Assembly: GCA_050304135.1 (NCBI GenBank)
Contig: JBNLDC010000047.1
Span: 15,274 to 79,273, forward strand
Direction of reading: 5' to 3'
Length of the DNA: 64,000 bases
Origin: JAFGNB01 sp050304135
GTDB lineage: Bacteria; Fibrobacterota; Chitinivibrionia; Chitinivibrionales; Chitinispirillaceae
This document shows positions 28,801 to 37,110 of the stretch, piece by piece (the first letter of the stretch is position 1; each line of letters begins with the position of its first letter). The position numbers and the translations under genes are program-made. The notes under the pieces are model-generated. The model worked only from the letters and a program-made list of their open reading frames with translations, was not told the DNA's origin and did not search any database.

Positions 28801-29155
28801 AATGCCGGGAATTGAAGAATTCGATATCTTTCATGGGAACGGTTTTTCTGAACAGGTGGGGATGAATGGATTTGCGAGATTTCAGGGCGGCGAGTCGCTT
28901 AAAATAAAATACAAGTTAAAGGGTGGGCATAGTCACAGCGGATTACGATTTGTTATATACAATAAAGAGGGCTTGCTGTGCTTTGAAGAAGAAGTATATT
29001 CATATGTAAAGCAAGGTGAATATCCTACCGAAATACATAAGAAAGATGAATATACGTATACGCTAAAGCAGACTTTGCCAAAAGATCGTTACTTTTCTGG
29101 AAAAGCATATCTTGAAATATTCAACAGCAAAGGGATGGTTGATAGAAAAGGGTAA
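25850..29155 (+). CDS. Large modular protein with OmpA/LFF-motif region and CHAP-like amidase domain
   Basis: 1101 residues, no signal peptide. Region 1 (about 1-265) carries HDSDQERAASRAENLKAFL, a GW.CDPG-like segment (NWNCDPGKVDN), CGEEWG and GRIDMLFFEDAD. This order (OmpA-like, peptidoglycan-binding-like, CGE-W, NRRV-LFF) is familiar from proteins encoded near VgrG/PAAR genes. A DxxxNPxxxxxY Ig-like unit follows (about 300-345). Residues about 515-625 look like a CHAP/NlpC amidase: Cys in YCASCSS (522/525), His586 in SGHVVTVV, then VSGNASN. The C-terminal 400 residues are beta-rich and unassigned. It could cut peptidoglycan of a target cell. Gaps are 57 bases upstream and 2 downstream. Confidence 0.65.
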   Translation: MAHDLIEVTDNEIREKTFSIIKGKGCIIKVFMNVPDITGKVYLLEMPLADCFFKDGSILVPGKLLSETEVAHSTPLYISTLLGFLESTSAKNCLFAVHDSDQERAASRAENLKAFLTDSVTWAKLGVKNCQTQDKQLILKWINTIRNWNCDPGKVDNLAWGKYNTAVDNYQEHHGHDYGLWPTTSEMYWKTWHEMIYRTIADLMDEESVGMPASMMNFLDPYFIACGEEWGVAKVKANDYSGVFNGRIDMLFFEDADIPTAETTENALRGIYGNPKYQSIMILPKGCVPHVLGAVVVDKEDNPITNMDYTVKFNGTAVRTGKAGTIKHPLPEGTYQILVTDPDFVPVQENASAEDTNSAEDDYWEGGESDLQALLNGEYQRKGAYKDDMSGFKNENLNRFLKSACGFAGCSPTEVEESSGSDATETGDSEQGRYVGMPVWLRFFQQKAATSTTWGQKEQMYSRLMGAFYYAYFVEKIYKDKNIVMPANVEMFLEHLGKSSINKAATSAEVGGTCDTDNKAYCASCSSFMFRNSLNRYGYNTGFMGWSKDAGCPVDYQQGIHSGDEYAPKPGDILSVRTATGPLSGHVVTVVYAETDGTHGGRIWYVSGNASNKSVSCDHLNVDPTSDRPPRGSIAVINRCFNSDMQPHTLEGKSPDELNELKLERLEGDFPAPNKAGVVPAQEREQESPAKDDEAQLSASGALVASGEVATQPDSGSLELVPLKIELKILDFQVKLADAADDTYTDDLLIEPGKKLCFKWMAQNFKTLYLEPAALDLTQQTRQGTVTVEIDPSSCPPVDGGEYKLIASNGEAQVEKIVKVKGIIDFWIEAGERRYDTNKPPELLARVMNGLKYGTPNYNSAGKISAMPGLFNTLMEGDDYEHWWWGQISIKTDAKLFWQVVGPEGMSITLRINRVVGKNTPSDSFDVSGENFSKNVRGVIQGQYYWEHHGKYMTFFETDLQLFDDSSMSSEISNATIRLRENYEMPGIEEFDIFHGNGFSEQVGMNGFARFQGGESLKIKYKLKGGHSHSGLRFVIYNKEGLLCFEEEVYSYVKQGEYPTEIHKKDEYTYTLKQTLPKDRYFSGKAYLEIFNSKGMVDRKG

Positions 29156-29157
29156 TT

Positions 29158-31677
29158 ATGCCGGATGTTTGTTTAATGCCTGATATTACTATTGGATGTG
29201 GGACAGATTGTCCAATCAATGAATATTACAAGTTGAAACAGAAACTGGGGGAAACACTTGATAATGCGGATCATGTTTCTGAAAAGCTTTTGCAATTGAG
29301 TAATGCATTACGGTTTACCACGAGATTGGTGAGTGAAATATATCAAATGGGATATGCAAATGAACATGGATCGCTGCCGGATGGAACATCAGCGACAAAT
29401 TTGAAAGACAAATGCGATTTTAATGACAAAGATGTCGTTAAAAAATTATTCCATCACCAGGAGACCACGGAATACGTTGATACACAACAGATGGTTCATA
29501 AAAGTACCATCAATTACCCGCCGAATAAACTATCTGATGGAATGCTCTTTACACAGCACAAAGCAACCATAGATGCTATGAACAGTGCATCCGGAAAAGT
29601 TGATGAAGTGGTTGATCAGTTGTGGAATCTTTTCCCCAGTATCGAACAGCATTTAATGAATACCCCAGCTCACCAAGAGTACGATAAAAACGGATTGTCG
29701 CATATACACTATTTTGCTGCGACAGCTTTTTCGTTTTTTGAAGAATCAGAAAAAGGGATGAAACTTCTTCAAAATGTTCTAACTAATTTTGATGCCTACC
29801 CTTCAATAAAAATATTATGCGATGAGGCAAAAGCTAATCCCAATGACGCGGTGGCAGATTTGGCAGATATACTTGTTGTATCTTGTAAGGCTGCTGTCGA
29901 TGACCGATTAAAATTCTTGTCTGAAGAATCGAAAAAAGATCAAACCGCAAGAGATCCTATGGAGGATCCAGTTATAAAATCCTATTTGAAAGAAATCAAC
30001 AAACTTGTTGCAACAGACGATCTTGAGAAAAATATAAATATTTTGTCGGAAAATATCGTTAAAAATGCAAGTAAGATAATGAGTACTGGATCATCGGTGG
30101 CAGCTGCTATCAATGTACTTGAAAAAAATTCCGGAAAAAATGCAATCACACTGCCACCTGGATATTCTCATCTGACAAACGGGTTGAAAGGAGTGGCGAC
30201 TGCGATAGCTATTGTGAAAGCGGCCCAAGATCTTTTTGACCGGAAAAAAAATGCAACTGAATGGAAAGCCGTTGAGAATTGCGCAAAGCTTGCAAATTCA
30301 CTTTCAGCCGGATTGAGCTTTGGTGCCGGACTTTATAAAAATGCGATGGTGAGCCGTGCAGATAAACTTTTTAATGAAAGTTTCCTGTACGGAACTAGCG
30401 AAGAGATGGCGGCAGGCACATTCATGTTCGATATTGATGAAATAAAAATGGAATATTGTGCTGATATGAAAGACCGCGCCGGGGAGCTCTCTAAAAGTCT
30501 GGGAAAGGTTGCTTTGGTCTTATCAATTTATAGCTTTTTGGATTCTTTTTATGAAGTATACAAACAGGGTAAAAAAGGGGATATGGATAAATACATGCTT
30601 GCGCAAGTTAATATACTTGTTGCAGGGATTGGTCTTGCGGGAGCTTTCTGCACAGTGTTCGGAGCAACATCTGCAGGAGCGTTATTCGGTGGAGTCGGGG
30701 CTGTAGCGGGTTTGGCTGTTGGTCTTGTTGCATGGTACAATCTTGACCATCCACTTTTAGAATGGATTGAAGATTTACCCTGGGGAATTGACGGGTATTC
30801 CGGCTTTTTTGGAGAAAAAAAAGAGACTATTGAAAATCAGGTAATTTCATTGTACACCAACGAACAACTTTTTGACGTTAGAGTATACAAAGAGTTTTAT
30901 AATGCTACCGGAAGAACTGTGTACCTTAATTTTATTAATCCAACTGCAGGAAAATATCAGCTTGAAGTTCTGATACCAAATAGAGACCAAAATAATTTCA
31001 ACCTGGAACTAAAGGAAATAAATAAAGAAGCTACCTACTCGACCACTAAACTTAACACTGGAGTTGATGGCGCTTATTTGGTAACAGACATTCATGAGAG
31101 AATAGCAGGAATTAAACGAGACGGAAAAACGCAATATACCTTACGGGTTTGGTTTGACACCCCAACGGGGCACAAAATGGATGATGAAATTACTGTTGTC
31201 TTTCCTGATCCGTCACAACATGCGGCAATTATTACTCCAACTGCAGCACAGGTTTATTATCAGAAATATCTTCCTGCAAGCAGTATCGTTAATAAAAATG
31301 GAGATGTGTATTTACTATTTGATGAAATAAAAAATGGGTTTTCACTAAATCCGCGTGTCAATAGTGCTGATGGTTGTTATGTCAGAGCTCATTTATATGC
31401 TGTAACATGGGGAGGATTGTCTAAACGGCGAATAGCATTAGGACAAAGTGAGACAATCACAGGTAATAGTGATGAGGATATAAAAATTGATCTTACTTTT
31501 GCGCCAAATGATGAAGCCTCTGTTCTGGATGGCTCCAGGTATGTGACATTGAGAATCGATTTTGAACTGTTCAAAGTGGGAGGTGATTCACCAATCGACA
31601 CATTAGAATCATACGAATTGAATCCCGAGGCGGATAATCAATATCTGGCTTCAAGCAACTATGTAAACAGTATTTAA
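29158..31677 (+). CDS. Large helical protein with glycine-rich membrane hairpin, candidate pore-forming effector
   Basis: 839 residues starting 2 bases after the previous stop, so translationally coupled. The N-terminal 430 residues are helical with no signal peptide. A hydrophobic pair follows: VALVLSIYSFLDSFY (about 450) and a long Gly/Ala run, VNILVAGIGLAGAF to GGVGAVAGLAVGLVAW (about 484-525), then LLEWIEDLPWG. The last 280 residues are beta-rich. A Gly/Ala hairpin inside a soluble helical protein followed by a W-hydrophobic-WG motif is typical of colicin-like type VI effectors (VasX-like). No immunity gene is recognisable beside it. The DNA is visibly more AT-rich than its surroundings. 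Confidence 0.55.
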   Translation: MPDVCLMPDITIGCGTDCPINEYYKLKQKLGETLDNADHVSEKLLQLSNALRFTTRLVSEIYQMGYANEHGSLPDGTSATNLKDKCDFNDKDVVKKLFHHQETTEYVDTQQMVHKSTINYPPNKLSDGMLFTQHKATIDAMNSASGKVDEVVDQLWNLFPSIEQHLMNTPAHQEYDKNGLSHIHYFAATAFSFFEESEKGMKLLQNVLTNFDAYPSIKILCDEAKANPNDAVADLADILVVSCKAAVDDRLKFLSEESKKDQTARDPMEDPVIKSYLKEINKLVATDDLEKNINILSENIVKNASKIMSTGSSVAAAINVLEKNSGKNAITLPPGYSHLTNGLKGVATAIAIVKAAQDLFDRKKNATEWKAVENCAKLANSLSAGLSFGAGLYKNAMVSRADKLFNESFLYGTSEEMAAGTFMFDIDEIKMEYCADMKDRAGELSKSLGKVALVLSIYSFLDSFYEVYKQGKKGDMDKYMLAQVNILVAGIGLAGAFCTVFGATSAGALFGGVGAVAGLAVGLVAWYNLDHPLLEWIEDLPWGIDGYSGFFGEKKETIENQVISLYTNEQLFDVRVYKEFYNATGRTVYLNFINPTAGKYQLEVLIPNRDQNNFNLELKEINKEATYSTTKLNTGVDGAYLVTDIHERIAGIKRDGKTQYTLRVWFDTPTGHKMDDEITVVFPDPSQHAAIITPTAAQVYYQKYLPASSIVNKNGDVYLLFDEIKNGFSLNPRVNSADGCYVRAHLYAVTWGGLSKRRIALGQSETITGNSDEDIKIDLTFAPNDEASVLDGSRYVTLRIDFELFKVGGDSPIDTLESYELNPEADNQYLASSNYVNSI

Positions 31678-32095
31678 AAATAGATCAGTAGTACTATTGA
31701 ATTACATACCCATGAAGAAAGATTTACATTCAGACGGTATAAAAATGTTAAGAAAGTCAATGTGTCAATTCTCCGCATAACAGGCTGACTGCTGGTTGTA
31801 GTCCCTTCCGTCTTCACCGGCAACCCTCTTTAATTTCCCTTGCAACTATTGACATTTCAAGCTGCAATCACTTTAAAAATGTCATCGTAAACATTTTTCC
31901 ATAACAATCAGATACATCCCGGAGGGCAGATGGTACTCCTTTCTCAGCGAGATCAATTTTTTCGCTCATTTTAAGTCTGGTCTAAGAGGGTGCAGAAAAC
32001 CAAATGAATGATAGTTGATTGCGGTATAATAACCGTTTTCTTATAACTTTATCAGGTTACTGAAAAATACTTATATGCAGCTGAATATAAGGAAA
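31678..32095. other. Non-coding gap between converging genes
   Basis: About 420 bases between the effector-like cassette and the end of the hox operon. It is AT-rich, with no convincing gene, no hairpin-plus-T-run terminator and no RNA gene; only an 18-codon frame without a ribosome site was found. Confidence 0.45.
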
Positions 32096-32563
32096 TCAGG
32101 TAGCAGGAACTATACAGCTGTTTCCCAGCTGGGGGATAATCATTTCCAGCGATTTTTGAAGAACGGTTTCCGCCCTCTCCGACAACCCCTCCATCATCTC
32201 CCATTCGAACCCCCTCATTTCCAGCAGGTAACATTTGGGGAATTTGCCGTAGAGTTCATTGCAGAGTGCAACAACCGAGGCCGGGTGCATCGAGTGGGTG
32301 GTGAAGCCGATTTCATGGGAAGGTTCAATTTCGGTCAGGGCAACCGATTGGATTGCTACCGAGGCATCGGCAAAAATAACGGTTTCGTATTCGGAGATAA
32401 GCAGCGCGTCTTCAGCATTGAGCTGATAATTCTGCTCAAAGGTACAGTGGGGGAGTTCGAGTTGCTGTAAACGATCGACCAGGGCAATCCCGAGACCGTC
32501 GTCCTGACGTCCGGGATTGCCGAAGCCGAATATGAGGATCTTTGGATGAGCGTTAGTTGTCAA
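32096..32563 (-). CDS. hoxW: [NiFe]-hydrogenase maturation protease (HoxW/HyaD family)
   Basis: About 155 residues of the M52 family: KILIFGFGNPGRQDDGLGIALVD at the start (nickel-binding acid in GNPGRQDDG), ADAS and FTTHSMHPAS further on (second acid and His). It removes the C-terminal peptide of the hydrogenase large subunit after nickel insertion. The proposed start is TTG at 32563, overlapping the last codons of hoxH by 11 bases, with GGAAGA just ahead; in-frame ATGs lie only deep inside hoxH and would add unrelated sequence. It is the last gene of the hox operon. Confidence 0.85.
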   Translation of the reverse strand: MTTNAHPKILIFGFGNPGRQDDGLGIALVDRLQQLELPHCTFEQNYQLNAEDALLISEYETVIFADASVAIQSVALTEIEPSHEIGFTTHSMHPASVVALCNELYGKFPKCYLLEMRGFEWEMMEGLSERAETVLQKSLEMIIPQLGNSCIVPAT

Positions 32564-34013
32564 CGTTCTTCCGCAGATTGGAAACCACCTTGTCGTTGTT
32601 GTCGACAATCGATACCTCAAGCGGCATTTTACCGACCGCATGGGTGGCGCAGCTCAGGCAGGGATCATAGGCACGGATTGCCACTTCAACGCCGTTGAGC
32701 AGGCCTTCGGTGACTTCCGCCTTACCGGAAATGGTATTGTCCGCAACCCAGTTCACTGCGCGGTTCATCGGTTCGTTGTTGTGCGTTGTTGAAACGATGA
32801 GGTTGCACATGGAGATCTGGTCGTTGTCGTCAATCTGGTAATGATGGAACAGCGTGCCGCGCGGAGCTTCGATGAGACCGACACCGTTGGAAACCTTGGT
32901 ACCCTTGCGGACGAGGTCGGTACCCTGCAGATCGGGATCATCGAGCAGCTTCTTGATGACCTCGGCACTGTGAAGTGTTTCAATGAGGCGCGCCCAGTGC
33001 ATGTGCATCGACATGTTGTTCGGCTTGCCCTTCGTATAGGCTTTGTACTCCTCGAACTCCTTCTGAGCGAGCGGCGTGGGAATGAAGTCGCAGGTGTTGA
33101 GGCGGGCGAGGGGGCCAACCCGGTACCAGCCCTTTTCTTTTCCAAGCGATTTGAGATACGGGAATTTCATGTAGCTCCAGCTGCGGACCTCTTCGCCGAT
33201 GTACTGCAGGTAATCCTGATAATCAACGTCATCCAGAATCCGGTTGCCCTCGGCATCGACCGCACGCATTACACCGTGGTACAGGTCGAGCGCACCGTCT
33301 TTGCGGACAAGGCTGAGATGATTCGACGGGAACGCGGCGAAGCCGTCGAGCAGGTCACTGTGTTCCTTGTGGTACGATTTGAAAAAGTTCACGGTATCCT
33401 GCGCCCATTCGATCATTGTGTCGATCGACGGGATAGCCTTGCCGTCGGTGAAGAACTGTTTTTCTTCAAGACTCAGATTCTTGTTGATACCTCCGGGAAT
33501 TGCGCCGGTACCGTGAATCTTCTTGCCGGCGGTAGCCCGGATGATCTCCTGACCGAATTTGCGCATCAGCACCCCGCGGACGGCGAGGTCCTTGTGTTTG
33601 AGCGCAACGCCGATAATATTCCGGATCGCCGGGTCACCGTCGATACCGAACAGTAAGTCAGGGGAAACAAGGTGGAAGAAATGCAGTACGTGGGACTGGA
33701 ACATTTGTCCGTAATGCATCAGGCGCCGCATCTTGTCACCGGTGGGAGAGAGGCCGTCGGACCCGAGACCCACAATTACATCCAGCGCCTTCGCGGCGGC
33801 AAGATGATGGCTTACGGGGCAGATACCACAGAGCCGTTGAACGAGTACCGGAGCTTCCCAGTAGGGGCGACCCTGTACAAAACGTTCAAATCCGCGGAAT
33901 TCAACAATGTGCAGTCTGCTCTGGGTCACCTTGTTGTTATCGTCAAGGTGAATCGTCACTTTTCCATGTCCTTCGACACGGGTTACCGGTTCAATTGTAA
34001 TTTTTTTACTCAT
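32553..34013 (-). CDS. hoxH: [NiFe]-hydrogenase large subunit, NAD-linked group 3d
   Basis: 486 residues. The four nickel ligands are present: Cys62 and Cys65 in RLCGICPVSHH, and Cys452 and Cys455 in DPCLSCATH. The 28-residue tail after His458 is the maturation peptide cut by the neighbouring protease. Together with HoxY it holds the NiFe(CN)2CO site and the proximal cluster and catalyses H2 to and from protons in the cytoplasm. Gene order hoxF-U-Y-H-W is that of Ralstonia-type NAD-reducing hydrogenase. The hyp maturation genes are not in the window. GGAG lies six bases before the ATG. Confidence 0.94.
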   Translation of the reverse strand: MSKKITIEPVTRVEGHGKVTIHLDDNNKVTQSRLHIVEFRGFERFVQGRPYWEAPVLVQRLCGICPVSHHLAAAKALDVIVGLGSDGLSPTGDKMRRLMHYGQMFQSHVLHFFHLVSPDLLFGIDGDPAIRNIIGVALKHKDLAVRGVLMRKFGQEIIRATAGKKIHGTGAIPGGINKNLSLEEKQFFTDGKAIPSIDTMIEWAQDTVNFFKSYHKEHSDLLDGFAAFPSNHLSLVRKDGALDLYHGVMRAVDAEGNRILDDVDYQDYLQYIGEEVRSWSYMKFPYLKSLGKEKGWYRVGPLARLNTCDFIPTPLAQKEFEEYKAYTKGKPNNMSMHMHWARLIETLHSAEVIKKLLDDPDLQGTDLVRKGTKVSNGVGLIEAPRGTLFHHYQIDDNDQISMCNLIVSTTHNNEPMNRAVNWVADNTISGKAEVTEGLLNGVEVAIRAYDPCLSCATHAVGKMPLEVSIVDNNDKVVSNLRKNVDN

Positions 34014-34029
34014 ATATCACTCCGTGGTT

Positions 34030-34575
34030 CTAGTCGTATTTAACGGTTTCGTAGGCAAGGTTCATCGGGGTGCCTTTGACAAGCGCCAGAAGCGCGTCCC
34101 AGATCAGGTCGGCCCGTGGGGGACACCCAGGCAGGAACGCATCGATTTTGACGATTTCATGACAGGGATACACCCGGTCGAGGATCATCGGCAGTTCATC
34201 ATCGTTGGGGATAATGGTGTTGCCCTTTTCGATGGTGGGGCCGTAGAGATACGCTTCCTCGATGCACTCTTTGATCGGAATACCGTTGCGCAGTGCCGGC
34301 AGTCCGCCCATCATGGCGCATTCACCGAGAGAGACGAGTAGTTTGCAGTTTTTTCTGAAGTCCTTGAGTACATGGACATTCTCGCTGTTGCAACAACCGC
34401 CTTCGATAATACCGATATCGCACATTTTGGTAAATGTTTTGATGTCGTCAACCGGAGATTTATTGAATTCAACGAGCTCGATGAGGTCCAGAATCCGTTC
34501 ATCGATATCGAGAATCGACATGTGGCATCCGAAACAACCGGCAAGAGAAGCGGTTGCGATTACTGGTTTACTCAT
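34030..34575 (-). CDS. hoxY: NAD-linked hydrogenase small subunit
   Basis: 181 residues, typical for HoxY, without the Tat signal of membrane hydrogenases. The proximal [4Fe-4S] ligands are visible: Cys14/17 in LAGCFGCHMS, a GGCC pair near residue 60, LGEC near 83-98 and PGCPP near 150. It passes electrons from HoxH to HoxU. AAGGAG precedes the ATG by about nine bases. It is 16 bases ahead of hoxH. Confidence 0.93.
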   Translation of the reverse strand: MSKPVIATASLAGCFGCHMSILDIDERILDLIELVEFNKSPVDDIKTFTKMCDIGIIEGGCCNSENVHVLKDFRKNCKLLVSLGECAMMGGLPALRNGIPIKECIEEAYLYGPTIEKGNTIIPNDDELPMILDRVYPCHEIVKIDAFLPGCPPRADLIWDALLALVKGTPMNLAYETVKYD

Positions 34576-34593
34576 GGGGTTATTCTCCTTCGT

Positions 34594-35304
34594 TTACTTC
34601 GCTGTTGCGGTTTGTTCGACAGTCGTTCCGATCATTTCATGGTCGTACATTCTTGAACCGATCGGTTGTGAGAATCCGACTTCCTTATGCAGAAGCGCGC
34701 CAACCGGACAGATTTTTGCCGCCTGTTCGGCAAGCTCATCGGTAATGGATGACGCAAATGACGGATCGATGTTAATGGTCAGTTTATGGCCGCGATCCTT
34801 GTAGGCGAACAGGTTTTTCCCGTCGTCGGTTTTAATGGCACGGATACACCGTTTACACAGAATGCAACGGTTGTGATCTTTAACAAGCTTCGGTGTTGTC
34901 GCGTCAACCTCCCGCACCGGAAACTGATACGGATACCGGGGTATCATCATTTTAAAACGGTAGCCGAGTGCCTGCAGTTCACAGTTACCCGATTTTTCAC
35001 AGGAAGGGCAGAAATGGTTGCCTTCCACGAAGAGAACCTCCAGAATCTGCGCCCGAAGATCGCGGAGTTCCTCGGTATCGTTTTCAATGGTCATTCCCTC
35101 GGAAACCGGTGTTGAACAGGCTGCCATGAGCTTTCCGTTTACCCGCACGGTGCAGATGCGGCAGGAACCGCGGGGCGCTACACCGTCGATATTGCAGAGA
35201 GAGGGGATATAGATACCGTTATTACTGGCTGCGCCGAGTATGTACATGCCCTGCTCGGCCATACAGGATTTTCCGTCAATCGTGAATGTTACTGTAGTTC
35301 CCAT
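34594..35304 (-). CDS. hoxU: NAD-linked hydrogenase FeS subunit
   Basis: 236 residues with a plant-type [2Fe-2S] domain (SLC..RGSCRIC..AACS), a NuoG-type segment (NHFCPSCEKSGNCELQ) giving a His/Cys-ligated [4Fe-4S], and CILCKRCIRA for a further cluster; the usual second ferredoxin-like motif is reduced to AAKICPVGAL. It is the wire between HoxY and the flavin subunit HoxF. It starts 3 bases after the hoxF stop, so the pair is tightly coupled. Confidence 0.92.
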   Translation of the reverse strand: MGTTVTFTIDGKSCMAEQGMYILGAASNNGIYIPSLCNIDGVAPRGSCRICTVRVNGKLMAACSTPVSEGMTIENDTEELRDLRAQILEVLFVEGNHFCPSCEKSGNCELQALGYRFKMMIPRYPYQFPVREVDATTPKLVKDHNRCILCKRCIRAIKTDDGKNLFAYKDRGHKLTINIDPSFASSITDELAEQAAKICPVGALLHKEVGFSQPIGSRMYDHEMIGTTVEQTATAK

Positions 35305-35307
35305 AGG

Positions 35308-37110
35308 TTACGCTCCCTGCAGCAGAGGTTTACGACCGACTACAGCGCATGAGTCGGCAACTGATGATGCAAGATCGAATTCAGAAAAGAATTCGTCCTC
35401 GGTAGTGATCAGGCTGGTATACAGTTCCCTGAAGTTGGCCAGTGTGGTCCGGATCGGATTGGCCGCCGTTTGTCCGAGGCCGCACCGGTTTGCCGGCATT
35501 ATCGAACTCCACTGTTCCAGTTCGGTAAGGTCCTTGGCGGTTCCTTTACCGTGAATGATTTTCTCCAGTTTGTTTTTGAGAATCACCGTCATGAACCGGC
35601 AGGGAGCACAGGAACCGCATGATTCCTCAATGAAGAACTCGGTGAAATTCATTACCGCATCTTTGAGCAGATTCCTTGTTTTGTTGAATATGATAAATGA
35701 ACCGCCGGTTGCCAGATCTTCAAATGCCAGTTTACGATCGAATTGTGTCGGATTGATGAACGTTCCCGAAGGGCCGCCGACTAAAACCGCCTGGACATTT
35801 TCGGCACCGGCCATGGTGAGAATTTCACTGATGGTGCTGCCGAAGGTGATCTCGTAGACACCCGGTTTGGTACAGTCGCCGGAAATACTCAATACTTTGG
35901 TCCCTGCCGACTGCTGTGTGCCTATTGACCGGTACCACTGTTCACCATTGGTGATGATTCGCGCGGCTGAGCAGAGTGTTTCCACGTTGTTGATCACCGT
36001 TGGTTTGTCAAGATACCCTTTGTTGACCGGAAACGGAGGACGGTCGCGTGGTTCTCCACGTTTTCCTTCGGCTGATTCGATGAGTGCTGATTCTTCTCCG
36101 CAAACATAAGCACCGGCACCAAACTGAATACGGATATCAAAGTCGAAACCTGCTTTACCGCCGATAGCTTTCCCGAGCAGATTTTCTTTGCGCATCTGTT
36201 CGAGAACATTCTCGAGGTATTCCTTGAGGTATCGGTATTCAAAACGGAGGTAGAGAATTCCCAGATCGCTCCCGATGGCATAACCGGCGAGTGCCATACC
36301 TTCGAACAGCAGGCCCGGAAATTCCGTCAGTATTACCCGATCCTTGAATGTTCCCGGTTCACCTTCATCGGCATTACAGAAAACATATTTTTTATCGCCT
36401 GCGGAATTTCTGCAGAATTCCCACTTGAGACCGGTAGGGAAGCCTGCACCGCCGCGGCCTCGAATTCCCGATTTCTTAACGGTATCGATTACGGCTTCAG
36501 GCGTCATCGTTATCATGTTTTTCGTCATTTCGCCGGGCGTGTAGTCGCTGAATACTACCGGTCCCTTTGTCCGGATGTTGTTTTTAACTGCTGTTTTAAG
36601 CATCCCCGAACTGTTAGAACTGTCACTCGTGAGTTCCTGCATCTCTTCAACCGCTTTTCCGGCGCGCATATCAGCAACAATGCTCTTTACTTTTTCGGCG
36701 GTCAGGTTCGGGAAAACTACCGTGTTGATGATTGCGGCAGGTTCCTGATCGTTCATTCCGATGCAGGATGTTTCAAACAGACCGATTGAGCCGTCGCTAC
36801 ATACGCCGCCGAACGTACAGCCGGTCTCGCTTTCGAATGCTTTGGCAATGGCATCGCTTCCCATCATTTTGGCAACGGAGCTGTTGTTGAGATAGACCGT
36901 GTACTTGCCGCGGGGAGTGGTGGAGAAGAAATGGTAAAAGGAGAGGGTTTGTTCCACATCGGCAACGGAAATGTGGCATTTTTCCGCAATAGATGTTACG
37001 GTGGATTGGTCAATAAAACCGTTGGTGAGCTGAATATCCAGGAGGATATCCATCAGGCGCGTTGCATCTGCGCCGTACTGATTAATTATCTGGTCAATTG
37101 AAAGCTTCAT
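35308..37110 (-). CDS. hoxF: NAD-linked hydrogenase diaphorase subunit
   Basis: 600 residues: a NuoE-like domain (about 1-135) fused to a NuoF-like domain. The NuoF part has the FMN/NAD motif GIRGRGGAGFPTG (about 210), GEESALIESAEGKRGEPR and the cluster motif EESCGSCAPCR (about 495). The NuoE-like part has only one of the expected cluster cysteines (ETSCIGMND), so it probably holds no [2Fe-2S]; related HoxF proteins are also degenerate there. It reduces NAD+ with electrons from H2 or the reverse. AGGTG lies eight bases before the ATG; this is the first gene of hoxFUYHW. Confidence 0.93.
   Translation of the reverse strand: MKLSIDQIINQYGADATRLMDILLDIQLTNGFIDQSTVTSIAEKCHISVADVEQTLSFYHFFSTTPRGKYTVYLNNSSVAKMMGSDAIAKAFESETGCTFGGVCSDGSIGLFETSCIGMNDQEPAAIINTVVFPNLTAEKVKSIVADMRAGKAVEEMQELTSDSSNSSGMLKTAVKNNIRTKGPVVFSDYTPGEMTKNMITMTPEAVIDTVKKSGIRGRGGAGFPTGLKWEFCRNSAGDKKYVFCNADEGEPGTFKDRVILTEFPGLLFEGMALAGYAIGSDLGILYLRFEYRYLKEYLENVLEQMRKENLLGKAIGGKAGFDFDIRIQFGAGAYVCGEESALIESAEGKRGEPRDRPPFPVNKGYLDKPTVINNVETLCSAARIITNGEQWYRSIGTQQSAGTKVLSISGDCTKPGVYEITFGSTISEILTMAGAENVQAVLVGGPSGTFINPTQFDRKLAFEDLATGGSFIIFNKTRNLLKDAVMNFTEFFIEESCGSCAPCRFMTVILKNKLEKIIHGKGTAKDLTELEQWSSIMPANRCGLGQTAANPIRTTLANFRELYTSLITTEDEFFSEFDLASSVADSCAVVGRKPLLQGA

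Noticed and set aside
32841..33656. 271-codon plus-strand frame inside hoxH
   Set aside because: Antisense to a gene with all nickel ligands; typical shadow in GC-richer codons.
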